NCBI RefSeq assembly: GCF_000381365.1
Contig: NZ_KB905466.1
Location: 494,744-558,743, forward strand
Source: Bacteroides salyersiae WAL 10018 = DSM 18765 = JCM 12988
GTDB lineage: Bacteria > Bacteroidota > Bacteroidia > Bacteroidales > Bacteroidaceae
DNA: 64,000 nt
Reading direction: 5' to 3'
Numbering within the stretch: position 1 is the stretch's first letter; the number at the start of each line of letters is the position of its first letter. Below are positions 45,563 to 54,735 of this stretch, piece after piece. The notes below the pieces were generated by a model. The model did not search any database, had not been told where the DNA came from, and worked only from the letters and a program-made list of their open reading frames with translations. Made by a program: the position numbers and the translations under genes.

Positions 45563-45922
45563 ATGGAAATAATAACATTCGAGTCCAAAGCCTACAAGGA
45601 ACTGGACAACAAGATTACCGCCATTGCCGACTACATCTTCAACCACATGGAAATGGCAAGGCAAAGCGAGGAAGACATGTGGGTGGACAGCTACGAGGTC
45701 TGCACGTTCCTGAAAATAAGCGAAAAGACCCTGCAACGCCTGCGGGTGTCGGGGACTATCGCCTATTCCAACATCAGGGGACGTTACTTCTACAAGGTCA
45801 GCGAGATACGCCGGATGCTGGAAGAACGCCTGATAAGGAGCAACAAGGAGAACATCGACAACCTGATAACCAACCACCAGTTGTATGCTAAGGAAAGAGG
45901 AAATCTTAGAAAGAACAAGTAA
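45563..45922 (+). CDS. HTH (excisionase/MerR-like) DNA-binding protein
   Basis: 119 residues from the ATG at 45563; a longer frame runs through the terminator and is rejected. VDSYEVCTFLKISEKTLQRLRVSGTI is a winged-helix HTH_17 motif, typical of ICE accessory excision or replication factors. A -7-like GAACTTTG lies at 45532-45539. Its end overlaps the next gene by 38 bp. Confidence 0.85.
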   Translation: MEIITFESKAYKELDNKITAIADYIFNHMEMARQSEEDMWVDSYEVCTFLKISEKTLQRLRVSGTIAYSNIRGRYFYKVSEIRRMLEERLIRSNKENIDNLITNHQLYAKERGNLRKNK

Positions 45923-47957
45923 CGGGCTGGCGGTGTTCAAACACTACCTGCCCGGCAATTGGCGCATAGGTCGCAACTTCCTTAACCCGCTGTACGAGGA
46001 CAGCAAGGCTTCCTGCAACATCTATTTCGACCGCCGGGGCGGTATCTACAAGATGAAGGACTTCGGCAACGACAGTTACAGCGGCGACTGTTTCTTCCTC
46101 GTGGGGCAGTTAAAGGGGCTGGACTGCAACCGGGCGGCTGACTTCGTGGAGATACTGGAAATCATCGACCGGGATTTGGGCTTGGGGCTGGCTTCCGGCA
46201 TTCCGGTTTCCGTTCCCCCGGCAACCGTCCGCCGGGCAGTGCCGGACAAACCCGAAGAAACGCCCGAAAAGCCCGTCAAGCCCTACCAGTTCCGGGAACA
46301 GAAGTTCCCGCGTGCCGAACTGGTGTACTGGCAACAGTACGGCATCACGCCCGAACTGCTGGAACGTTACAAGGTCTGCTCGCTCCGGGAATACAACAGC
46401 GAAACGGCAGAGGGCAAACCGTACACCTACACTTCATCGGTGGCAGAACCCATGTACGGCTACAAGGGCAAACAGCACATCAAGCTGTACCGCCCGTTCT
46501 CCACGCCCCGCTTCCTCTACGGCGGCAGCTTCGGCGAGAACTACTGTTTCGGGCTGGAACAACTGCCAGCCAAAGGCGACACGCTATTCATCACGGGCGG
46601 CGAGAAAGACGTGCTTTCGCTGGCGGCGCACGGTTTTCACGCTATCTGCTTCAACAGCGAAACGGTGACTATACCGCCCACGCTGGTCTATCGGCTGACA
46701 TTCCGCTTCAAACACATCGTCCTGCTCTTTGACATGGACAAGACGGGCAGGGAAAGTTCATGCAAGCAGGAAAAACTGTTGGAAGAATTTGGCGTGAAAC
46801 GCCTGCTGCTACCGCTTCCGGGAACGAAAGAGGAAAAGGACATATCCGACTACTTCAAAGCCGGGAACACCCGTGAAGATTTCCTGAAGCTGTTTATCGA
46901 ATTTTTAGACAACCTGTATAGCGACACATTGATTATGCTTAAATCGTGCGAGATAGATTTCAACAACCCGCCCGCCAAAGCGCAAGAGATTATTTCGGCG
47001 GGTGACGTTCCGCTGGGGACACAAGGCAACCTGTTCGGCATCACCGGGGGCGAGGGAACGGGAAAGAGCAATTATGTAGCCGCAATCGTGGCGGGCTGCA
47101 TCTGCCCGGCTGGTGCGGAAGTAGATACGCTGGGCATACAGATAACCGCCAACGGCAGGCACAAGGCGGTCTTGCTCTACGACACCGAACAGTCGGAAGT
47201 GCAACTGTTCAAGAACGTAAGCAACCTGCTGGCACGTGCCAAACAGCCGGACAAACCCGATGAACTGAAAGCGTTCTGTCTTACCGGTATGTCACGCAAA
47301 GAACGCCTGAACGCCATTGTACAAAGCATGGACAAGTTCTACTACCAGTACGGCGGCATCCAGTTGGTCGTCATTGACGGCATCGCAGACCTTGTTAAGA
47401 GTGCCAACGATGAAGCGGAAAGCGTGGCGGTGATAGATGAACTTTATCGGCTGGCGGGTATCTACAACACGTGTATTCTGTGCGTGCTGCACTTCGTCCC
47501 CAACGGATTGAAACTGCGGGGACATTTGGGCAGCGAGTTGCAGCGCAAGGCGGCTACTATCCTGTCCATTGAGAAAGACGAAGAACCTACCCAGTCGGTG
47601 GTAAAAGCCCTGAAAGTAAGGGACGGAAGCCCGCTGGACGTGCCGCTGATGCTCTTTGCTTGGGACAAGGAAGCCGGGATGCACGTGTACAAGGGCGAGA
47701 AACCACGTGAGGAAAAGGAGAAGCGCAAGGAAAGGGAACTGGTGAATGTCGCACGTGACATCTTCGGGCGGCAGACACGCATCACCTACATAGACCTTTG
47801 CGAGCAGTTGCAGCAGGTATTGGACATCAAGGAGCGCACCGCAAAGAGCTATATCCGCTTCATGCGGGAAAGGGACATCATCACCAAAGACACGGCGAAC
47901 CAAAGCTGTTTTGTCATCGGTTCATATCATCTTCAAAGGAACGCAAGCTGCCCGTAG
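45885..47957 (+). CDS. Primase/RepA-like ATPase (toprim plus AAA domain)
   Basis: 690 residues. N-terminal primase-like part (NIYFDRRGGIYKMKDFGN ... GDCFFLVGQL), a toprim domain (DTLFITGGEKDVLSLAAHG ... ILLFDMDKTG) and a RecA-like ATPase (GITGGEGTGKSNYV Walker A; LVVIDGIADLV Walker B) with a basic HTH-like C-terminus. Fits ICE replication proteins that prime or unwind the circular form. Overlap with the previous gene suggests coupling. Confidence 0.85.
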   Translation: MLRKEEILERTSNGLAVFKHYLPGNWRIGRNFLNPLYEDSKASCNIYFDRRGGIYKMKDFGNDSYSGDCFFLVGQLKGLDCNRAADFVEILEIIDRDLGLGLASGIPVSVPPATVRRAVPDKPEETPEKPVKPYQFREQKFPRAELVYWQQYGITPELLERYKVCSLREYNSETAEGKPYTYTSSVAEPMYGYKGKQHIKLYRPFSTPRFLYGGSFGENYCFGLEQLPAKGDTLFITGGEKDVLSLAAHGFHAICFNSETVTIPPTLVYRLTFRFKHIVLLFDMDKTGRESSCKQEKLLEEFGVKRLLLPLPGTKEEKDISDYFKAGNTREDFLKLFIEFLDNLYSDTLIMLKSCEIDFNNPPAKAQEIISAGDVPLGTQGNLFGITGGEGTGKSNYVAAIVAGCICPAGAEVDTLGIQITANGRHKAVLLYDTEQSEVQLFKNVSNLLARAKQPDKPDELKAFCLTGMSRKERLNAIVQSMDKFYYQYGGIQLVVIDGIADLVKSANDEAESVAVIDELYRLAGIYNTCILCVLHFVPNGLKLRGHLGSELQRKAATILSIEKDEEPTQSVVKALKVRDGSPLDVPLMLFAWDKEAGMHVYKGEKPREEKEKRKERELVNVARDIFGRQTRITYIDLCEQLQQVLDIKERTAKSYIRFMRERDIITKDTANQSCFVIGSYHLQRNASCP

Positions 47958-47995
47958 GCGTATAGGCTGAACTTGTGTATTTTTAGGTGCTTGTG

Positions 47996-48030
47996 TCCTG
48001 CCCTGTTGTGATAACACGGCAGGATTTTTT
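47996..48030 (+). terminator. Terminator of the primase gene
   Basis: TCCTGCC/GGCAGGA stem with inner GTT/AAC pairing, then six T. Confidence 0.85.
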
Positions 48031-48062
48031 CTGTTTGCACGTGATTTTTCAGGGTATTTGCT

Positions 48063-48365
48063 TAACTTTGCAGAAGTTACACGGAAAAGTAACGGCAGTT
48101 GGACGGCGGTTGCCGGAATATTGCCTTTATATATAACATATACGTTCGCCGAACGTCCCAAAGTAGAAAACTGGCACTTTTCAAAAAGAGGGGATATTCA
48201 GCGCAGGATATGCTATGCGTTTGTCATAGCGTGGCTGCACTGTTTCCTCTTTTGGGTATGCCAGTACCTCTACTTTGAAACAGCGTCATGCCACGCTTTC
48301 TTTTTTGGGGTGGCGGCTAACGTGCCAAGACAGTAGGGATTTATATCACTTTAATACCTGACAAT
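48063..48365 (+). promoter_or_regulatory. Promoter and long structured leader of the RibD-like gene
   Basis: A -7 box TAACTTTG at 48063-48070 starts a leader of about 285 nt. It has several pairings (CTATG/CATAG near 48210-48235, GCGTGGC with a later GCCACGC) and no ATG-started frame. Whether it regulates is unknown. Confidence 0.5.
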
Positions 48366-48884
48366 ATGGAACAAATCAAAGCGCACATCGCCGTATCGCT
48401 GGACGGGCATACCGCCACGCCGGACTATGAACTGGACTGGATGCCCCGTGAGGTCAAGGAACTGGTGGCAAGGGAACACGCCGCCGCAAGCTGCCTGCTT
48501 ATGGGGGCGAACACCTACAACTACATCTTTGAACACTGGGGCGGGTGGCCGCACAAAAGCAAACGGTCTTTTGTGGTGTCACACTACGACACCAACGTTA
48601 CACCGGACTGCGGGGTGGAGTTCCTGACCGAAGAACCGCTGCAAAGGGTCTATGAACTGAAACAGGAAACCGACATGCTGGTGGTGGGTGGCGGCAAGCT
48701 GCTTACTTCATTGATTAAAGCCGGACTGCTGGACAGCCTGACAATCTACACCGTCCCGGTCATGGCGGGCAAAGGCATCGGTTTTGTCGGGGAAACATCC
48801 GGCTCGCTGTGGAAGCTCTCGGAAAGCAGGGTGCTGGATAACGGGGTGGTCTGTTCGACCTATCTGTTTGGCGGGAACATATAA
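48366..48884 (+). CDS. RibD C-terminal/dihydrofolate reductase-like protein
   Basis: 172 residues. IAVSLDGHTATPD, LLMGANTYN, VVGGGKLLTSLIKAGLLDSLTIY and TVPVMAGKGIGF are the usual RibD-C reductase blocks, with NADPH-binding GGG. Common accessory gene on Bacteroides conjugative transposons. Its substrate on the ICE is not known; it lacks the RibD deaminase half. Confidence 0.92.
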   Translation: MEQIKAHIAVSLDGHTATPDYELDWMPREVKELVAREHAAASCLLMGANTYNYIFEHWGGWPHKSKRSFVVSHYDTNVTPDCGVEFLTEEPLQRVYELKQETDMLVVGGGKLLTSLIKAGLLDSLTIYTVPVMAGKGIGFVGETSGSLWKLSESRVLDNGVVCSTYLFGGNI

Positions 48885-48889
48885 AAAAT

Positions 48890-48912
48890 GCGCCCGGTTT
48901 CCCTCCGGGCGC
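48890..48912 (-). terminator. Terminator of topB
   Basis: GCGCCCGG/CCGGGCGC stem, 7-nt loop; the minus strand continues into ATTTTTTATA. Confidence 0.85.
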
Positions 48913-48913
48913 A

Positions 48914-48934
48914 ACCACTAAAATTTCAATTATT
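48914..48934 (+). repeat. Conserved leader element, copy A
   Basis: CCACTAAAATTTCAATTATT right after a hairpin, as in copies B (52421-52441, minus) and C (60972-60993). No full gene follows on this strand; a 7-codon frame at 48958 might be a remnant. Confidence 0.6.
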
Positions 48935-48981
48935 ATAAGCTGTAAAACCTATCACAATGAAATTTCAGCGGCAAAGATAAG

Positions 48982-51069
48982 CTATTTCTTCGGTTTCGCT
49001 TTCTTTTCGGGGAATGAAAAACCGACATTGAACTGCTCGTCCAGTACCAGCGAAGCATCGAAAGCCTTGCCGTTCTTGCCCTTGAAGCCCTTGATTAGCC
49101 CGGTCTTGCGTTTCGTCACCAGCTCGACAATCTGCTTGTCGGAAAGCTGCTTGTCGCACTTGTTGCGGAATATGGTTAGCGTGCAGTCCACGTTGGAACA
49201 CTTCGCCACTTTCGGGTAGAACAGGATGCGCCCGCTGCCGCATTTCGGGCAGGGGCAGGTTTCACCAGTAGCGACAGATAGCTGCACCGATAGCAGTTCT
49301 GCGGTGATTTGCGTTGCGTACACCTCGATGCCCTTCCGGAACGTGTCGGCATCCATGCTGCCCGCTTCTATCTTGGCAAGGGCGGTTTCCCACATGCCCG
49401 TCATTTCGACATCGGCAATCTTCTTGTCCTTGACAATCCCATAAACGGCAAGCCCCTTGTCGGTAGGCACAAGGTTCTTCTTCTCACGCACGATGTACTG
49501 GCGGGCGAACAGCGTTTCGATAATCGCCGCACGGGTAGCGGGCGTGCCTATCCCGGCATCTTTCAGGCTGGCTTTCAGTTCGGCATCTTCCAGTTCCCTG
49601 CCTGCGTTCTCCATTGCCGACAACAGGCTGCTTTCCGTGTGCAGCGGTTTCGGCTTGGTCTGCTTTTCGAGCAGATCCACGCCGGAGAGTGGCAAACATT
49701 CTCCCTCTTGGAGTGGCGGCAGGCTGGCGGCTTCTTCATCCCCGCCCGTTTCCTGCTCGCCGAACACGGCACGCCACCCGGCTTCTTTCATCACAGACCC
49801 TTTCACCGTGAAGTCGGTATCTCCCCCTGACAGCAAGGCGGTGGTAACGTCTTTCACGCACTTGCCCGAAAAGGCTTCCAGCATACGCCCGGCTACCAGC
49901 TCGTAAACCGCCCGCTCGTCTTTGGAAAGTTCGCCGGGCAGGTTCTCGGTAATGATTAAGGCGTGGTGGTCGGTCACTTTGCCGTCATTCACGCTGCGGC
50001 GGTTCAGGGGTGTGCCGTCCAGCCCGGCGGCATACCCGGCAAAGCGGGAGTATTGCCCCAGCAGGGCGACACGTTCCGGCATTTCATCGAAAACGTCCTC
50101 CGGAATATAGCGGCTTCCGGTTCTTGGGTAGGACATCACTTTCTTTTCATACAGGCTTTGCGCTATGGAAAGCGTCTTGTCAGCCGAGAAGTTCAGCTTC
50201 GTGTTCGCTTCCTTTTGCAGCGTGGTAAGGTCGTACAAAAGCGGCGGTTCTTGACAGGCTTCTTTCCTCTCAACGGATTTAACCACAAGTTGCCCGGCAT
50301 CCTTTACCCGTTGCAGGGCGGCTATGGCTTCGGGCTGCTGTTCCCACTTGGCGGTCGATTGGGCGGTAAAATTTATTCCCCCGCTGGCGGTCGCCGCTTT
50401 GAGTTGCCAAAACTTGGCGGGTACGAAATTCTTGTTCTCCAAATAGCGGCTGCATATCATCACGAGCGTGGGTGTCTGCACCCTGCCCAGCGAGAACACC
50501 CCCTGCCCGGCGGCAACGCTCAACGCTTGGGTGGCGTTTATCCCTATCAGCCAGTCCGCTTCGCTGCGGGACTTGGCAGAGAAGTAGAGGTTATCGTAAC
50601 GCTCTCCCGGCTGCAAGTTATCCAGCCCCTCACGGATTGCCTTGTCGGTAAGGCTGCTTATCCACAGGCGCACAAATGGTTTCCGGCAGTTCAGGTAATG
50701 GAAGATATAGCGGAAGATTAACTCACCCTCACGCCCGGCATCGGTGGCGACAATAATCCGGTCGCACTGGTCGAACACTTCCTTTATCACTTTCAACTGT
50801 TTCAGAACGCCGGGGTCTGCCTTGTAACCTTTCTCCGCTTTCACCTGACGGGGGATTAGTTGGAAATCGGGCGGCAGTATGGGCAGGCTCTCCCTGCGGA
50901 AGTTCGCCACGCCGTAGGCTTCCGGCATGGCAAGCTGGATTAAGTGGCCGAACGCCCATGTCACCATATACCCGTTACCGGAAAGATAACCGTCATTACG
51001 CCCGGTCGCCCCGATGATGCGGGCGATGTCCTTTGCCACGCTGGGCTTCTCTGCTATCAATGCAATCAT
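48982..51069 (-). CDS. topB: DNA topoisomerase III (TopB)
   Basis: Type IA topoisomerase, 695 residues. Toprim start MIALIAEKPSVAKDIARIIG and ATDAGREGELIFRYI; the active-site Tyr in SYPRTGSRYIPED; SLGRVQTPTL; a C-terminal zinc-ribbon-like CPKCGSGRILFYPKVAKCSNVDC. Regular partner on Bacteroides ICEs, probably resolving DNA during transfer or replication. 6 bp after the DUF3945 gene. Confidence 0.96.
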   Translation of the reverse strand: MIALIAEKPSVAKDIARIIGATGRNDGYLSGNGYMVTWAFGHLIQLAMPEAYGVANFRRESLPILPPDFQLIPRQVKAEKGYKADPGVLKQLKVIKEVFDQCDRIIVATDAGREGELIFRYIFHYLNCRKPFVRLWISSLTDKAIREGLDNLQPGERYDNLYFSAKSRSEADWLIGINATQALSVAAGQGVFSLGRVQTPTLVMICSRYLENKNFVPAKFWQLKAATASGGINFTAQSTAKWEQQPEAIAALQRVKDAGQLVVKSVERKEACQEPPLLYDLTTLQKEANTKLNFSADKTLSIAQSLYEKKVMSYPRTGSRYIPEDVFDEMPERVALLGQYSRFAGYAAGLDGTPLNRRSVNDGKVTDHHALIITENLPGELSKDERAVYELVAGRMLEAFSGKCVKDVTTALLSGGDTDFTVKGSVMKEAGWRAVFGEQETGGDEEAASLPPLQEGECLPLSGVDLLEKQTKPKPLHTESSLLSAMENAGRELEDAELKASLKDAGIGTPATRAAIIETLFARQYIVREKKNLVPTDKGLAVYGIVKDKKIADVEMTGMWETALAKIEAGSMDADTFRKGIEVYATQITAELLSVQLSVATGETCPCPKCGSGRILFYPKVAKCSNVDCTLTIFRNKCDKQLSDKQIVELVTKRKTGLIKGFKGKNGKAFDASLVLDEQFNVGFSFPEKKAKPKK

Positions 51070-51075
51070 AATTCT

Positions 51076-52419
51076 TTACTTTTTAATGGTGGATATTACA
51101 TTTTCATTCCTCTGGACTTCTTGGGCTTGTCCGCTTTCAGGCTCTTGTCCTGCGCCTTGTCCTGCTTCTCTTTCTGCTTGGCGGTGGGCTTGTCCTGACC
51201 CTGTTTCAACGGCTCTTTGCCCTGCTTGGTGGCTTCGTTGGTCTTGCCCCCCCGAATTGACCGCTACCTGCGTCCGGCTCTCGGCGGTGGGGGTAACGTC
51301 TTTCGGCTGCACCTTGTCGGGGGATTTGCCCTGTGCGCCGGGCTGTACGTGACCGTTGAACTCAACGCCCTTGCCGTCCTTTAGCCCGGCGACCTGCCGC
51401 TCTGCGGGCTGCTGCCACTGCTGCAAGAACTGGACGGCGGCACGGGGCAGGAACTCCAAGCCACGCTCCACCGCACTGACCTGCAAATAGGCACTGCGCT
51501 GCGTGCCGTCCCTGAATTGCAGGTTTTCCATTTTCACCGCTTGCCCGGCTTCAAAGGCGGCTTTCTGTTCCGGGCTGACTTGCACGTTACAGATTGTATC
51601 GGGGCATTTCCACTTGTCAGCCCGCATATACTCCAGTTCGTGCGTGTACCTGTCCCGGCTGACGAACACGGGGATTTGCTCGCCGCTTTTCGGGTCTTTG
51701 ATTTCAGCGATGCCGCCCAAGTTGCCAGTGCCTTGCAAGTTGCCCTGTTCCTGCTTGGTGAACTCGTGTTCATGGAACGGGCGTTGCAACAGTTTTTCGT
51801 CCTGCTGCACGCCGTGTAGCTTGGGTACTACCGTGCCGTCCTTTGCCTGATAGAAAGAGAACTTGACATCGGTAGGTTTGAGGTAGAAGCCGCCCACCGT
51901 CCCCGAAACGGTGTAGGTGTTGCGGGACTTGTAGCCACGCATCACCCGGTCGAAGTCCCTCGTGTTTTTCAGGGTGTCGGCGGTGATGCCGACTTTTTTC
52001 AGGTTCTCCCAGTCGATTTTTGCAGGGTCGAAGCGGTAGCCCTGCTTGAACTCGTGGAAGTCGGGCTTCGGAACTCGAAGCATTTCAGCCCGCTTGTCAC
52101 CCTCCGGTGTAGGGTTGCGGTGGTTGTCCTCGATTGCCTTTGCGTCCCGCTCCGCTTCGGAAGCCTTGACGCTGAACAGTTCCAGCCCGGAAGTGTCCTG
52201 ATACTTGCGGTAGAAGTTGGAAATGAAGTTGCTGAACACATCGCTGTTCTTGTCCACCTGCATGAACTCGCCACCGTGTCCGGTAGTGGGTGGCACGGTC
52301 TGCAAATTGCCCTCCTTGTCGATACCCTTAACGGCACTCACCTTTCCCTGCTGTTTATCCAAGACCAGCAGCACGTCTTTTTCCTGCCCCTCTGCGGGCG
52401 GGGTCATTCTGTTTGCCAT
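51076..52419 (-). CDS. DUF3945/DUF4099-type ICE protein with probable 3' frameshift
   Basis: 447 residues as read. N-terminal DUF4099-like part (VLLVLDKQQGKVSAVKG) and middle DUF3945-like repeats (FYLKPTDVKFSFYQAKDGTVV; IPVFVSRDRYTHELEYMRADKWK). After a run of seven G (51247-51253, minus strand) the frame turns into an odd Gln/Gly/Arg-rich tail. With six G the other frame gives a Lys-rich tail ending KKSRGMKM at a stop at 51096, which looks native. Either a sequencing error, a real mutation, or slippage. Function unknown; linked with topB and probably accessory to DNA processing. Confidence 0.8.
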   Translation of the reverse strand: MANRMTPPAEGQEKDVLLVLDKQQGKVSAVKGIDKEGNLQTVPPTTGHGGEFMQVDKNSDVFSNFISNFYRKYQDTSGLELFSVKASEAERDAKAIEDNHRNPTPEGDKRAEMLRVPKPDFHEFKQGYRFDPAKIDWENLKKVGITADTLKNTRDFDRVMRGYKSRNTYTVSGTVGGFYLKPTDVKFSFYQAKDGTVVPKLHGVQQDEKLLQRPFHEHEFTKQEQGNLQGTGNLGGIAEIKDPKSGEQIPVFVSRDRYTHELEYMRADKWKCPDTICNVQVSPEQKAAFEAGQAVKMENLQFRDGTQRSAYLQVSAVERGLEFLPRAAVQFLQQWQQPAERQVAGLKDGKGVEFNGHVQPGAQGKSPDKVQPKDVTPTAESRTQVAVNSGGQDQRSHQAGQRAVETGSGQAHRQAEREAGQGAGQEPESGQAQEVQRNENVISTIKK

Positions 52420-52420
52420 A

Positions 52421-52467
52421 AATAATTGGAATTTTAGTGGTTACGGGAATAGTCCCGCCCAAAGGTA
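52421..52467 (-). promoter_or_regulatory. Promoter and conserved leader element, copy B
   Basis: -7 box TACCTTTG (52460-52467), then GGGACTATTCCC and CCACTAAAATTCCAATTATT, ending 2 bp from the start codon of the DUF3945 gene. Confidence 0.65.
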
Positions 52468-52506
52468 GCGACTAAATATGCTATATTTGGACGGGCGGCA
52501 AGGACT

Positions 52507-52530
52507 GTCCGAATTTGTCCTGCGCTGTCT
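52507..52530 (-). repeat. 24-bp ICE element, copy 1
   Basis: Contains GACAGCGCAGGACAAAT; 22 of 24 bases match the copies at 58725 and 60397. Lies upstream of the topB operon promoter. Confidence 0.7.
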
Positions 52531-52552
52531 GAAATTGTCCGGGTGGGATGAA

Positions 52553-52579
52553 ATTCTGCAACCATTGGTTGCAGAATTG
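52553..52579. repeat. Perfect 12-bp inverted repeat
   Basis: AATTCTGCAACC, loop ATT, then the exact complement. Intergenic; possible operator or terminator. Confidence 0.65.
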
Positions 52580-52622
52580 AAAAGGGCATAAAAAAGAGAG
52601 CGAAGTTAATCACTCTCTTAGA

Positions 52623-52830
52623 GTGAGCCATTTATGAGCCATTTAATTATAGACCTTATGCCTTATAATCAACGACTTATTAAAATTTGCATTATGCTTG
52701 CGAGCCATTTGTGAAGCGTTTATGAAACGTTTGCTATTTTATCAATAGGCTAATAATGAGCTACATATCAAAATTAATACTGAAATACAGCTTATTTTTG
52801 GAACGTTTGTGAAGCGTTTGGCAAGCCTTT
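52623..52830. repeat. Eight 11-bp iterons in three clusters
   Basis: Head-to-tail 11-mers at 52623, 52634; 52700, 52711, 52722; 52798, 52809, 52820, with approximate consensus rTGArsCrTTT (for example GTGAAGCGTTT). An 11-bp period places all units on one face of the helix. Could be a replication origin or a regulator array. Nothing else apart from the listed elements is seen in 52420-52964. Confidence 0.7.
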
Positions 52831-52908
52831 GATTGAGTTTCCGTTATTCTCCTATTATCAGGTGACACGACAAAAAGAAAACATCTTCGGCAAAATCTTT
52901 GTTATGTT

Positions 52909-52940
52909 TTTGCAGGTGATTACATAATATACTATCTTTG
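52909..52940 (+). promoter_or_regulatory. Promoter of the abiE pair
   Basis: TTTG (52909-52912), 20-bp spacer, TATCTTTG (52933-52940): a full Bacteroides promoter. Confidence 0.75.
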
Positions 52941-52964
52941 CATATAGAAACAAAGGACATAAAT

Positions 52965-53666
52965 ATGGCTTCATTCAGAAAAGAGATACTTGGGCAGATT
53001 GAACGGATAGATACCGGGCGTATATTCACGTTCCGGGATTTGTCGTTTGAAACGGAAAAGACCGCCAATGTTGCGGTGCTACTTTCCGAACAGAGCCGCA
53101 AAGGGGTACTGGTACGGGTTGAAAAGGGGGCGTACTACCGTCCCAAGAAATCAGTGCTGGGACTGGGAAAGCTGCCTGTCTATCAGGATGAACAGTTCCG
53201 CTACCTGACTGAAAAACTGAACGGCTATATCACTGGTGCTTACGTCTATAACAAAATGGGGCTGACCGAACAGGTAGCCACAACCATAACGATAGCCACT
53301 CCTAACCCGGTTCGCCGTTTCCGTTTCAAGAACTTGGATATAGAGTGCGTGAAAGCCTACTGCATGGTCTATCCGGATGAAAGCCTTGTCCCGTACTTGC
53401 GGCTGCTCGATGCGATAAAGGACATGAAGCGCATACCCGGAACAACCGGGCAGGACATCTACAACCGGGTCAAGAGCCAATATTTCAACGGGTACAGCCT
53501 GCCGGAACTGGAAAAAATCGTATCTTTGGCGAAAAGTTACCCGCCACGTGTCAGAAAGGTGGTGGCGGACATACTGGGCGACATCAGACAAACCGTATTG
53601 CAAACAGAAATGGCAAAGACCATTCTTCCCACGACACGGTTCAACTTGGATTATAAAACGGCATAG
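52965..53666 (+). CDS. AbiEi-type antitoxin (DUF6088)
   Basis: 233 residues. N-terminal winged HTH (ILGQIERIDTGRIFTFRDLSF ... LVRVEKGAYYRP) and C-terminal effector-neutralising part (YVYNKMGLTEQVATTITIATPN). Such proteins repress their own operon and neutralise AbiEii. Start at 52965 because the promoter covers the earlier in-frame codon. 9 bp from the toxin gene. Confidence 0.85.
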   Translation: MASFRKEILGQIERIDTGRIFTFRDLSFETEKTANVAVLLSEQSRKGVLVRVEKGAYYRPKKSVLGLGKLPVYQDEQFRYLTEKLNGYITGAYVYNKMGLTEQVATTITIATPNPVRRFRFKNLDIECVKAYCMVYPDESLVPYLRLLDAIKDMKRIPGTTGQDIYNRVKSQYFNGYSLPELEKIVSLAKSYPPRVRKVVADILGDIRQTVLQTEMAKTILPTTRFNLDYKTA

Positions 53667-53675
53667 GACAGAAAT

Positions 53676-54692
53676 ATGAATTTACATTCGGACAAGGAAG
53701 CGTTCAAGGAAATCATCGCACTGGCGGCTGAACATTTCGGCTACGAGCAGTCGCACGTGGAAAAGGATTACTGGGTATCGAAGATACTGCGGGATATTTC
53801 CATGTCCGAATATGCGGATAAGACCTACTTCAAAGGCGGAACTTCACTTTCCAAAGCCTACGGGCTGATAGAACGTTTCTCGGAAGATTTGGACTTGTTC
53901 GTGTTCACGGGTGACAAAGGTGCGTCCAAGCAGGCGGAAAAGACATTGAACAAGAAACTTTCCAAATACATAGCCGAACTCAATAGTGACATATACAAGG
54001 AAGATTTGTCGGAAACGGGCGGTAATTACCGTAAACTGTATTTCTCGTATGACAATGTATTTCAAGGCGTGGGACTGAAAGAACATTTGGAAGTAGAGAT
54101 AAAATCCTGTGACCTGCCGGACAAAAAACTGATGTTCTACCCGGCGGACAAGCGGGTTATCAAACCGATTGTGACCGCCTTTCTTGAAAGCATCGGGCAA
54201 GAGGAACTGATAAGCACCTACGGGCTGGGAAGTTTTGAAACGCAGTGTATCAACCCCCGAAAGACTATCTGCGACAAGGTTTCAAGGCTGGTAAAGCTGT
54301 CTTACAATGAGGATGCAGCCGCACTGTTGGCAAAGCATATCCGTGACGTTTACGACTTGTCGGCACTCTACCACAATCAGGAATATAACGATTACCTACA
54401 TTCGGAAGATTTCTTGGATGCCATGTACCGGGTGACGATAGAGGACGGACTAAATAAAAACTCCCGTTCGCACTTGTCGCTGGCTGATGCACCGATATTC
54501 AAGGATGCCGAAGCGGTCATGGCGTTGCCCGAAGTGGCTACGGCGTACACTGCCGATTTGAAGAAACTGACTTTCGACAAAAGCAAGATGCCGCCGATAG
54601 GCAAGGCTGTGGAAGCATTGAAGAACCTGCACGAAATATTAGTGCGTTTTGAAGCCTACCGCACCAAAAAGCAAAATGAAGAACAACCGTAA
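53676..54692 (+). CDS. AbiEii/AbiGii-type nucleotidyltransferase toxin
   Basis: 338 residues. The nucleotidyltransferase motif KGGTSLSKAYG ... RFSEDLDLFVF is the AbiEii signature (GGTSL and D-x-D pair). Family members modify tRNA or GTP to stop growth during phage infection. With the partner before it, it probably protects against phage and stabilises the ICE. Confidence 0.92.
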   Translation: MNLHSDKEAFKEIIALAAEHFGYEQSHVEKDYWVSKILRDISMSEYADKTYFKGGTSLSKAYGLIERFSEDLDLFVFTGDKGASKQAEKTLNKKLSKYIAELNSDIYKEDLSETGGNYRKLYFSYDNVFQGVGLKEHLEVEIKSCDLPDKKLMFYPADKRVIKPIVTAFLESIGQEELISTYGLGSFETQCINPRKTICDKVSRLVKLSYNEDAAALLAKHIRDVYDLSALYHNQEYNDYLHSEDFLDAMYRVTIEDGLNKNSRSHLSLADAPIFKDAEAVMALPEVATAYTADLKKLTFDKSKMPPIGKAVEALKNLHEILVRFEAYRTKKQNEEQP

Positions 54693-54735
54693 AGCTACAT
54701 CGGCTGTTCTTCACTCCATACATTATTATATACAG

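Noticed and set aside
48058..48336. Possible 92-residue protein upstream of the RibD-like gene
   Set aside because: Needs a TTG start that lies inside the promoter box, has no internal Met, and no family look.
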